From Kiritimatiellia bacterium (GTDB taxonomy: Bacteria; Verrucomicrobiota; Kiritimatiellia; RFP12; DVOR01), in the NCBI GenBank assembly GCA_017457555.1, contig JAFTHG010000257.1:1-20724 (forward strand): DNA of 20,724 nucleotides, in the 5' to 3' direction. Every line of letters starts with the position of its first letter. The stretch's first letter is position 1. A model generated the notes under the pieces. It saw only the letters and a list, made by a program, of their open reading frames with translations. It searched no databases and was not told where the DNA came from. This document shows, piece after piece, positions 13,739 through 20,724 of this stretch. The position numbers and the translations under genes are program-made.

Positions 13739-16700
13739 ATGAGTGAAGATCCCGTTGCGGCCGTATCCGAGCAACCTGAAAAGGTGCCGTTTGTTCATCT
13801 GCATGTCCATTCTGCATACTCCTTATTAGATGGTGCGTGCCAGGTGCCAGCGTTGGTAAAACGTGCAAAGGCCCTGAATATGTCGGCTTGTGCCATTACG
13901 GATCACGGTAATCTTTACGGATTGAAGGCGTTTTATGATGTCTGTCGCAAAGAGGGGATTAAGCCGATTCTGGGATGTGAAGCGTATGTGGCACGCTTGG
14001 GACACAAGGATCGCACGGTTCGCAGTGGCGATCACTTAATTTTACTGGCAAAGAATCTAACGGGTTATCATAACTTATTGCGCTTGATTTCGTTGGCGCA
14101 TGTTGAGGGTTTTTATGGGCGGCCGCGCATAGATCGGGAGTTGTTGGATCAGTATCACGAGGGGTTGATTTGTTCTTCCGCCTGTATTGCCGGTATTGTG
14201 CCGCGCATGATTATGGAGGGACGTCTGGAAGAAGCCGAAGCAGAAGCGCGGTGGTATCAGCAACGCTTTGGCGAAGATTACTATTTGGAGATTATGTTAC
14301 ACCATTCCACGGTGCGTGGTTATGGTGAAGAGGAGCGCGAGGATCTCTATCAACGTCAGTTGAAGGTGAATGCGGCTATTTTGGCTTTGGGGCGCAAGTT
14401 GGGGATTAAGGTAATCGCAACCAATGACGTTCACTTCCTGAAAGAGAGCGATGGTCCGGCGCATGATGTGCTGTTGTGCGTCAGTACGGGTAAGAAATTG
14501 GATGACGAGAAGCGGTTGCGCTATACGCAGCAGGAGTGGCTGAAGAGTTATGAGGAGATGTGTGCCACCCTGCCGGATAATTTAGAGCAGATTCACAATA
14601 CGGTCGAGGTGGCGGATAAGATTGAAGTCTATGAATTGGACTCGCCACCGATTATGCCGAAGTTTCCCATTCCGGAGAGCTTTGGTTCAGAAGCATCCTA
14701 TTCCGAACGCTTTGATGAAGCGGCATTGCGGAGCGAATTTGACCGCTATGACAAGTTGGGTGGCTATGAAAAGGTGCTGCGTATCAAGTTGGAGAGCGAC
14801 TATCTGGAGCACTTGACGTGGCAGGGTGCCGCACGCCGTTGGCCAGATGCAGCATTAACAGAAGAGATTAAAGAGCGGTTGACGTTTGAACTCTCCACGA
14901 TTAAGCAGATGGGTTTCCCCGGTTACTTCTTAATCGTGCAGGATTACATCACCTCTGCGCGTGAAATGGGCGTGATTGTGGGGCCGGGTCGTGGCTCGGC
15001 CGCAGGAAGTGCTGTGGCGTATGCCCTGACAATTACGGATATTGACCCGATTAAGTATGACCTGCTCTTCGAACGCTTTTTGAATCCGGATCGTATCTCC
15101 ATGCCGGATATCGACGTGGACTTTGACGATAATGGGCGTGGTCAGGTCTTGGAATGGGTTACGCAAAAGTACGGAGCTGAACGTGTTGGTCATATTGCCA
15201 CCTTTGGCATTATGGCGCCGAAGAGTGCAATTAAGGATGTGTGCCGTGTATTGGATTATCCAATCCCGGATGCGAATGCATTGGCCGCTCTGATTCCAGA
15301 CACGCCCAAGATCACCTTTGCCAAGGCGTTTAAGGAAAACCCGAAGCTGAACGAAGTGATGGAGGGGGATGATCCCTTAAAGCGGCGGATTCTGGAATTG
15401 GCAATGAATCTGGAGGGAACAACGCGTAACTCCGGCGTTCATGCGTGTGGCATCATTATCAGCCGCGACCCGCTTATGGAAACTATCCCGGTGGCTCAAA
15501 CGCCGGGAGAAAGCCTCTTAACAACGCAATACGATGGCCACTTTGTCGAGCCTATTGGGTTGTTGAAGATGGACTTTCTGGGGTTGAAGACGCTCTCGGT
15601 GTTGAAGGCGTGTCTGGCGTCTATTAAAGAGTCGCACGGCATCGAAATCGATATGGATAAGATTTCGATTGAAGATAAAAAGACCTTTGAACTCTTCTCG
15701 CGCGGTGAAACGGACGGTCTGTTCCAGTTTGAATCGGATGGTATGAAGGCACACTTGCGATCGCTTCGTCCAAACCGGTTTGAAGACCTGGTCGCTATGA
15801 ATGCACTCTATCGCCCCGGACCGATGGCGTACATTCCCTCCTTTATCAAACGTAAGCATGGCGAAGAAGCAATTGCTTACGACCATCCGTTGATGGAGAA
15901 GTATTTGCAGGACACCTATGGCATCACGGTCTATCAGGAACAGGTGATGCTGTTGTCGCGTTTGCTGGGCGGTTTTACCCGTGGCGAATCGGATTCGTTG
16001 CGTAAGGCAATGGGTAAGAAGCAACTCGAAACCATGGAAAAACTCTATGTGAAGTTCGTGGATGGGTGCTTGAAGAATCCGGAATACATGAAGCACTGCA
16101 AGGATGAGGCTCAGGCCAAAGCCATTGCAGAAAAGATCTGGACAGACTGGAAGGCCTTTGCCTCTTACGCATTTAACAAGTCGCATTCAGTGTGCTATGC
16201 GTATGTGGCGTATCAGACAGGCTATTTGAAGGCGCATTATCCAGCAGACTTTATGTGTGCACAAATCTCTTCAGAAATTGGCAACTTTGATAAGATGCCA
16301 ATGTTAGTTGCAGCAGCAGCCGATATGGGTTTGACTGTCTTGCCACCGAATGTGAATACGTCACGGAGTGTTTTTGCTCCGGAGGGAGAGGCTGCGATCC
16401 GCTACGGTTTGGGGGCGATTCGCGGTGTGGGTGAAGCGGCAGGCGAACAAATCGTGGCTGAACGCAAGGCCAATGGCCCGTATACCGGTCTGATTGATTT
16501 CTGCAAACGGCTTTGCGGTGCACAGGCAAAAGCCGCAAATGACAATCGCCTGGCGGTGAGTAAACGCACCATTGAAGCGCTGATTCGTAGTGGTGCAATG
16601 GCTTGTTTCAAGGATGTGTCACAAGGACGCCTCTTAGCGAATATTGATTTTGCCTTTTCCCGAGTTTCGGAAGCGGATAAAGATTCCGCAAGTGGGCAGA

Positions 16701-17497
16701 CATCGCTCTTTGATATGTTGGGCGGTGAAGCAAAAGATGCGTTTGGTTCGGAGGAATTGCCAGAGGCTCCGGATCGGACAGAGCGTGAAAAATTGCAGGA
16801 CGAGCGTGATTTGCTGGGCGTTTATCTGACGGGACATCCGGTGGAACGCTTCCGGACGTTGGTGCGTTCGTTCCGGACGGTTACCGCAGAACGTTTTGCG
16901 ACCACATGCAAGAATCGAGATGCGGTACGCATTGCAGGGATTTTGAGCGGTGTCCGCAAGGCGTTATCTAAGACGACAAAGAAGCCATGGGCTGAATTAA
17001 CGTTGGAGGATGGCACCGGCACCGTAAAAGCGTTGGCCTTTAATGACGCATTCAGCAAAAACGAAGAAGCGTTTGTTGTAGATACTCCGGCCTTAATTTG
17101 CGGTGAAGTGAAGATTGAAGAGGGGCGCGATCCCGTCATCTTTGCACAGGAATTTTATCCGCTTCAGGAGGCGCCTGCGGTCTTTGCCAAGAATATTCGC
17201 ATCCGATGCCGCGTGGATAATGATGTGCCGTCGGCAGAAAAGATGAATCGTCTGCGGGATATTTTCACTGCTCATCCCGGCGGTTTTCCTGTTAGTGTGC
17301 TGCTTGATTTACCGGGTGCACGGACGGCTCTGTTGGAACCCGATCCGTCATGGACCATTAATCCGACGCCAGCCTTTATAGAAGAGGTGGAGGCGCTTTG
17401 CGGTCGCAATTCGGTGTCGTACACGCTCAAGAATGAGGGCATTTATGGCGATCCGAAACGAAATCGCCGCCGTTTTTATCCACGCGACAATAACTGA
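13739..17497 (+). CDS. dnaE: DNA polymerase III alpha subunit
   Basis: This is the replicative polymerase catalytic subunit, of 1252 residues (E. coli has 1160). The N-terminal PHP domain is complete: H22, H24 and D31 (HLHVHSAYSLLDG), H56 (TDHGN), E81 (GCEAY), H99 (DHLILL), Cys in CSSACIAG, and Asp/His in ATNDVHF. The polymerase core has GPGRGSAAGSAVAYAL and the catalytic pair D457/D459 in MPDIDVDF. Later parts are GLFQFESDGM, ALYRPGPM, ITVYQEQVM and AFNKSHSVCYAYVAYQTGYLK. The C-terminal part has helix-hairpin-helix (GLGAIRGVGEAA) and OB-fold (AELTLEDGTGTVKALAF) regions. A type 1 dnaE, not polC: there is no inserted DEDD exonuclease. It begins at the first ATG; no ribosome-binding sequence of quality is present. 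Confidence 0.97.
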   Translation: MSEDPVAAVSEQPEKVPFVHLHVHSAYSLLDGACQVPALVKRAKALNMSACAITDHGNLYGLKAFYDVCRKEGIKPILGCEAYVARLGHKDRTVRSGDHLILLAKNLTGYHNLLRLISLAHVEGFYGRPRIDRELLDQYHEGLICSSACIAGIVPRMIMEGRLEEAEAEARWYQQRFGEDYYLEIMLHHSTVRGYGEEEREDLYQRQLKVNAAILALGRKLGIKVIATNDVHFLKESDGPAHDVLLCVSTGKKLDDEKRLRYTQQEWLKSYEEMCATLPDNLEQIHNTVEVADKIEVYELDSPPIMPKFPIPESFGSEASYSERFDEAALRSEFDRYDKLGGYEKVLRIKLESDYLEHLTWQGAARRWPDAALTEEIKERLTFELSTIKQMGFPGYFLIVQDYITSAREMGVIVGPGRGSAAGSAVAYALTITDIDPIKYDLLFERFLNPDRISMPDIDVDFDDNGRGQVLEWVTQKYGAERVGHIATFGIMAPKSAIKDVCRVLDYPIPDANALAALIPDTPKITFAKAFKENPKLNEVMEGDDPLKRRILELAMNLEGTTRNSGVHACGIIISRDPLMETIPVAQTPGESLLTTQYDGHFVEPIGLLKMDFLGLKTLSVLKACLASIKESHGIEIDMDKISIEDKKTFELFSRGETDGLFQFESDGMKAHLRSLRPNRFEDLVAMNALYRPGPMAYIPSFIKRKHGEEAIAYDHPLMEKYLQDTYGITVYQEQVMLLSRLLGGFTRGESDSLRKAMGKKQLETMEKLYVKFVDGCLKNPEYMKHCKDEAQAKAIAEKIWTDWKAFASYAFNKSHSVCYAYVAYQTGYLKAHYPADFMCAQISSEIGNFDKMPMLVAAAADMGLTVLPPNVNTSRSVFAPEGEAAIRYGLGAIRGVGEAAGEQIVAERKANGPYTGLIDFCKRLCGAQAKAANDNRLAVSKRTIEALIRSGAMACFKDVSQGRLLANIDFAFSRVSEADKDSASGQTSLFDMLGGEAKDAFGSEELPEAPDRTEREKLQDERDLLGVYLTGHPVERFRTLVRSFRTVTAERFATTCKNRDAVRIAGILSGVRKALSKTTKKPWAELTLEDGTGTVKALAFNDAFSKNEEAFVVDTPALICGEVKIEEGRDPVIFAQEFYPLQEAPAVFAKNIRIRCRVDNDVPSAEKMNRLRDIFTAHPGGFPVSVLLDLPGARTALLEPDPSWTINPTPAFIEEVEALCGRNSVSYTLKNEGIYGDPKRNRRRFYPRDNN

Positions 17498-17543
17498 GTC
17501 GCATTCATCCGGAGACTCAATCCGTTTTGTACTGGTGGAATTA

Positions 17544-18503
17544 ATGATTATGTTACAGAAACTCATCCAAAAGATTAAAACGATTCCCTTTAAGGCTTGG
17601 CTGGGGTCTGCAGATTCAATGGCGCAGACTGGATTATTCGGCTTTGCTTTCTTTGCTCTCCTGCTAACAGGTGCAGCCGTGCCGGTCTATACGCAGTGGA
17701 CAGGCGGTTTGCCGATCGGCCCACTTGTGCTTCCTCTGATTGTGATGGGAGCCACGGCCGCCTTTGTTTTGGGACGCTATGCCGCGCACCTTTGTGGCAA
17801 TCGTGTTTGCGCGTGGTTGGCTGTCCTTGGCGCACTCCTTGCCTTTACGGCCTTTGGCGATATGGCACAAGCCGTGGATGCTTGGCGTTTATTGGCACTT
17901 CGGATTGGTCTGGACTATGGAACGTGGCACCAGTTTACCTATCGTGCTGGACTGTTGTGGTTTGGCTGGGCGGCAGTGGTGCTACCGTTTCTTTTTGTGC
18001 GTGTCCAATTTCCACGTGCGAAGCGGATTCTTTTTGTGGGTACTTGTTGTGGTTTGATTGTGGCACGGATACTTTCTGGTGTCGCTCCGATTGCACTCTA
18101 TGATGTGGCATTGGCAGGTCTCCTGTTTTCTGCGTCAGTGCTACTGATAGGGCTCTGTCAGACGTGGCTTACCCGGGGGCTGACAATTGCTATGGGCGTT
18201 GTGTTGCTGGCGGGATGGTATTTTGGTTCGCAACGCCCCTCTGAAGATTTGCTACAGGATGTCTATCCCTTTGCACCGATTGCCGCCCGTGATGGGGTGT
18301 ATACGGGCGAGAAAAATGCAGGTTTTACCTTTAAGTCCGGCGCGGTGATTCGCACCGAAGGTCTGGACGCCGCCGCGATTACGGCGTCACAGCTTATCCC
18401 TGTGCTCTTCTTTCCTGCAGAATCGGCACGTATTGCCGTGCGCTCACAAACGGGTTCGGCACGCTTCTCAACGGCTGAAACGGGTTCGTTAAAGGGGCAA
18501 TAA
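17544..18503 (+). CDS. Polytopic membrane part of a spermidine-synthase-like protein (ends at an in-frame TAA)
   Basis: The 319-residue product has about seven hydrophobic segments (for example GLFGFAFFALLLTGAAV, GLLWFGWAAVVLPFLF, ALAGLLFSASVLLIGL and IAMGVVLLAGWYFG). A soluble tail follows, starting DVYPFAPIAARDGVYTGEKN. It resembles the membrane half of bacterial membrane-anchored spermidine-synthase-like proteins. The tail ends at TAA (18501-18503), but the same frame continues open into the next entry, which carries the rest of the synthase-like fold, so the two were probably one gene. No SAM-binding glycine motif is visible. I chose the ATG at 17544, with GGTGG at about 8 bases; ATG 17550 is an alternative. 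It lies 46 bases after dnaE. Confidence 0.65.
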   Translation: MIMLQKLIQKIKTIPFKAWLGSADSMAQTGLFGFAFFALLLTGAAVPVYTQWTGGLPIGPLVLPLIVMGATAAFVLGRYAAHLCGNRVCAWLAVLGALLAFTAFGDMAQAVDAWRLLALRIGLDYGTWHQFTYRAGLLWFGWAAVVLPFLFVRVQFPRAKRILFVGTCCGLIVARILSGVAPIALYDVALAGLLFSASVLLIGLCQTWLTRGLTIAMGVVLLAGWYFGSQRPSEDLLQDVYPFAPIAARDGVYTGEKNAGFTFKSGAVIRTEGLDAAAITASQLIPVLFFPAESARIAVRSQTGSARFSTAETGSLKGQ

Positions 18504-18515
18504 CAGGCCATTTGG

Positions 18516-19742
18516 GTGGAAGTGCCCCCAGCATGGAATCGCACCGAGAGGGATTACTACGGCAAGTCTGCGATTCAAGCGGTGAAGGATCATCTGGCTC
18601 CCGATGGGATTCTGGTTTATGACAATGATGGTCACGCGCTGGATGCCAAGATGATGATGACACGTATCGCTGTCTTGCGGAAGCACTTTGCGTATGTGCA
18701 ACTCTGGATGACGAGCCGCAATCATTGGCAGTTGGTCGCCTCTCAGGTGCCCTTCCGGATGGATACAATGGCTCTCTCGTCCTTGCTGGATCGGGAAGCA
18801 ATTGCCACGGCATTGACAAAGGCCAATATTGAAACGCCGTTGACGCTGCTCTCGTGTTGTTTTGTCGCCGACACGGCACGGTTGGATGCCTTTTTAGCCG
18901 AAGCAATCTCACCCAAAATCCCGCGTGGCACGGCCGGCGCTGCCCGTCGATTGCTCTTTGATGGCGTGGGCAGTAAACGTTTGGAAGAGGCGTTTCAGCC
19001 CTATTACGATATGGAGATGCCGTGGGTGACGGTTCCTGATGAGATTGCCTCAGAGTTGCGTTTGGTTTTGGCATCGTTGCGCAGTGCCCGTATTTTGGCG
19101 ATGAAGGGGCAGTATGCCGAGGCTTCCAAAGCCAATCCGACCGATCCATATGTGCAAAGTCTGGCCGAACGTGAGTGTTTCGCTGCACGTGCTTTTGAAA
19201 AGATGGCCGAACATGATAAGGCGTTGCAACTCTACAATTCGGCCTTTGCTATTGCCCAACCGCACGTTGCCGATGTTCTGGATGCCGCTACCATTGCCCA
19301 GACATCCGGCGATCCGGAACGTGCCGCCCCTTACTATGATTTAGCTCGCCGCTTGGCTCCGACGTCTCCTGATGTGCTGATGCGTCAGGCAACGTGGCAG
19401 TTTGAGAATGGTCATCCACTTCAGGCGGAGCAAACGGCACAGCAGGCTTTGAGCAATATCGACCATCCGGAGCGTTATCCTGATGAAACTGCCGCCGTGA
19501 TGTTCTTTATCGCCCGCACACAAGCGGCCCAACCGGCGCGCATTCAGGAGGGGTTGAGGCTGGCAAAACAGGTGATTGAAGCTACTGACAATCCTGAATT
19601 GAAGGCGCACTTTGTCCCGTTGTATGGTCAGATGCGGATTGATGCCGGGGATGCGGTCGGCGGTGTGCGGATCAAACGGCACTGGGAGGCCTATGGAGAG
19701 TTGCTCCCGGAAACGCCTAAAGCTGAAGGGAATCAACCCTAA
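18516..19742 (+). CDS. Spermidine-synthase-like C-terminal part with TPR repeats (same frame as the upstream gene, after a TAA)
   Basis: The frame opens directly after the TAA at 18501 and reads QAIW then VEVPPAWNRTERDYYGKSAI, matching the late beta-strand/helix region of spermidine-synthase-like proteins (IVVxxPPxx...FYxxxxxxLxPxGxL). It continues with HLAPDGILVYDNDGHAL and FAYVQLWMTSRNHWQLVAS. A linker of unknown type (~85-190) follows, then TPR-like helical repeats from ~215 to the end (AFEKMAEHDKALQLYNSAF, AAPYYDLARRLAPTSPDVLM, GHPLQAEQTAQQAL). The only usable start is GTG 18516 (or an internal ATG) with a poor ribosome-binding site, so expression may need re-initiation or readthrough. 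The stop overlaps the next gene by one base (TAATG). A polyamine role is not established because the catalytic core is not recognisable. Confidence 0.62.
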   Translation: MEVPPAWNRTERDYYGKSAIQAVKDHLAPDGILVYDNDGHALDAKMMMTRIAVLRKHFAYVQLWMTSRNHWQLVASQVPFRMDTMALSSLLDREAIATALTKANIETPLTLLSCCFVADTARLDAFLAEAISPKIPRGTAGAARRLLFDGVGSKRLEEAFQPYYDMEMPWVTVPDEIASELRLVLASLRSARILAMKGQYAEASKANPTDPYVQSLAERECFAARAFEKMAEHDKALQLYNSAFAIAQPHVADVLDAATIAQTSGDPERAAPYYDLARRLAPTSPDVLMRQATWQFENGHPLQAEQTAQQALSNIDHPERYPDETAAVMFFIARTQAAQPARIQEGLRLAKQVIEATDNPELKAHFVPLYGQMRIDAGDAVGGVRIKRHWEAYGELLPETPKAEGNQP

Positions 19743-20347
19743 TGAAACGCTATTATATTCTCGGTGCCGGAGGCTTGGGTCGTGAGCTCTGCCACTGGTT
19801 GAAGGATGCCCATGCGGAATGTGCCGGGTTTATTGACGATAATCCGCACGCATTGGCGCGTTATACGGGTTATCCTGCGGTGATTGGTGATACCGATTCC
19901 TGTCCACTGGATTTGCCGATTCTCTGCGGTATCGGCCAGAATACCGTGCGTCAAGGGTGCGTGGCGCGCTTACAGGAGCGTGGCGCCACCTTTGCTTCGT
20001 TTATTCATCCGCTGGCCAAAGTGCTGCCCTGCACCTTGGGTGAGGGAGCTGTCGTGGCACCCTTGGCGTATATTGGCGCGGATGCTGTGATTGGGGACTT
20101 TCTCTTTATTCAAACAGGTGCTGTGATTGGACACGATGTGCAGGCCGGAGCTTTCCTGCGGATGGATACCACCGCCTTTCTGGGTGGCTTCTCGGCTGTA
20201 GGTGATGGCGTGACCCTGCATACGGGGGCGAAGGTGATGCCGGGCAAAAAGGTAGGGGATGGCTGCACGATTGGAGCAGGATCGGTTGTCATCAGCAACT
20301 TGCGCGCTGGCAGCACTGTCTTTGGCGTCCCGGCGCAACGCCTCTGA
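19742..20347 (+). CDS. Sugar O-acyltransferase of the NeuD/PglD family (left-handed beta-helix)
   Basis: The 201-residue product matches the NeuD/PglD/WbbJ-type acetyltransferases that modify amino- or nonulosonic sugars with acetyl-CoA. Residues 1-70 form a Rossmann-like sugar-nucleotide-binding part (YYILGAGGLGRELCHWLKD ... GFIDDNPHAL). From ~80 hexapeptide repeats begin (IHPLAKVLP, LGEGAVVAPLAYIGADAVIGD). The probable catalytic His is in GAVIGHDVQAG. The last turns (VGDGCTIGAGSVVISNLRAG, STVFGVPAQRL) close the helix, and the protein has the usual family length. The ATG shares one base with the preceding TAA, indicating translational coupling. No other surface-polysaccharide genes are in view, so the substrate sugar is unknown. 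Confidence 0.85.
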   Translation: MKRYYILGAGGLGRELCHWLKDAHAECAGFIDDNPHALARYTGYPAVIGDTDSCPLDLPILCGIGQNTVRQGCVARLQERGATFASFIHPLAKVLPCTLGEGAVVAPLAYIGADAVIGDFLFIQTGAVIGHDVQAGAFLRMDTTAFLGGFSAVGDGVTLHTGAKVMPGKKVGDGCTIGAGSVVISNLRAGSTVFGVPAQRL

Positions 20348-20374
20348 TTACTCGTCGCAACGCACAGGTTCAGT

Positions 20375-20724
20375 ATGGAAACAGACAAAATCGCCCTTCA
20401 ACGTGTTTGTCATCCGCGCCTCTCGTCAGAAACAGAATGGACGGCTTTAGGCGATGTGAGCCTTCTGGATGCACCGTTGCGGGTGCCCGTGATTCTCTCG
20501 CGGTCGCTGAAACCCGATCAGATTGCGGCTGCTTATCAACAGCTTGAGGCGGCAGTGCGTCGGGGAGCGGTGGTCGTAGGCGGCTTTGTGTCACCTGCAG
20601 AAAAGCAGGTGGCCCGCCAGTTAGCCCGTTTCCCTGACTTGAAATTAATCCGTGTTGTACCTTTCTCTTTATATAATTACCCGCTGACTGCGTCGGTAAA
20701 GGCGCGCATTCAACAGGGCACAAC
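20375..20724 (+). CDS. DprA/SLOG-like protein (N-terminal part, cut by window edge)
   Basis: An open frame from the ATG at 20375 (AGG six bases upstream) runs off the right edge after 116 codons. Visible parts are a short N-terminal VILSRSLKP strand, then AVRRGAVVVGGFVSPAEKQVA and LKLIRVVPFSLYNYP, ending in a positively charged helix. This pattern (a glycine-containing G(F/H)xSPxEKxxxR loop between strands) resembles DprA-related SLOG proteins, which bind nucleotides or single-stranded DNA. The same strand-loop-helix pattern appears in the C-terminal half of the RAYT protein in this window. It lies 27 bases after the acyltransferase in the same direction. Family assignment is by pattern only, and the function is not known. 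Confidence 0.5.
   Translation, partial: METDKIALQRVCHPRLSSETEWTALGDVSLLDAPLRVPVILSRSLKPDQIAAAYQQLEAAVRRGAVVVGGFVSPAEKQVARQLARFPDLKLIRVVPFSLYNYPLTASVKARIQQGT

Noticed and set aside
15518..16186. Minus-strand frame of 222 codons
   Set aside because: It is an antisense shadow of conserved dnaE sequence.
18501..18503. Recoded or read-through TAA
   Set aside because: TAA ends several other genes here, and the following bases (CAGGCC) do not match the known CARYYA read-through context, so a nonsense mutation or sequence error is more likely. Read-through is not formally excluded.
18394..19188. Minus-strand frame of 264 codons
   Set aside because: It is an antisense shadow of the synthase-like/TPR gene, rich in Pro, Arg and Ser, with no domain.

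Overview
The window is a piece of bacterial chromosome, mostly housekeeping genes, with one accessory island in the middle. Several traits fit a Gram-negative-type bacterium of the PVC group (Verrucomicrobiota/Kiritimatiellota/Lentisphaerota): ribonuclease HIII, a class II EPSP synthase, a very large secreted metalloprotease with choice-of-anchor Q-like and PPC-like domains, and a membrane spermidine-synthase-like/TPR protein next to dnaE. This placement rests on protein family character only and is tentative.

Layout. Everything left of about 11.0 kb reads on the minus strand. From the left edge: a partial MATE efflux pump; a compact cluster transcribed argF > pyrB > rnhC > aroA behind a recognisable promoter at about 5.6 kb; then rpmE > prfA > djlA-like behind a strong promoter at about 7.86 kb, with a hairpin between rpmE and prfA; then a 1036-residue secreted zinc metalloprotease gene. 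Everything right of about 12.1 kb reads on the plus strand: a REP-associated Y1 transposase (RAYT) gene, dnaE with an extended -10 promoter almost touching its start codon, a membrane/spermidine-synthase-like/TPR gene interrupted by an in-frame TAA, a NeuD/PglD-type acyltransferase overlapping it by one base, and a partial DprA-like (SLOG) gene at the right edge.

The strand switch (11.04-13.74 kb) is the accessory island and the most unusual part. It holds a 22-bp tandem array whose units are near-perfect GTTTCAnTGAAAC palindromes, two adjacent small hairpins, and a RAYT flanked on both sides by REP-like doublets. Each doublet is one element in each orientation, and the doublets on the two sides are direct repeats of one another. 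The RAYT is about twice the usual length: behind the HUH/Y1 domain it carries a Rossmann-like domain resembling DprA/SLOG, and its last ~30 residues are encoded by the REP sequence itself. A free-standing relative of that second domain appears to be encoded at the right edge. A decayed DHHW-family fragment sits between the right REP doublet and dnaE.

How the genes work together: argF and pyrB both consume carbamoyl phosphate (arginine and pyrimidine synthesis) and share a transcript with RNase HIII (removal of RNA from DNA) and AroA (chorismate pathway). rpmE and prfA form a translation unit with a membrane-anchored J-domain co-chaperone. No rRNA, tRNA, CRISPR array, integrase, att site or replication origin was recognised.
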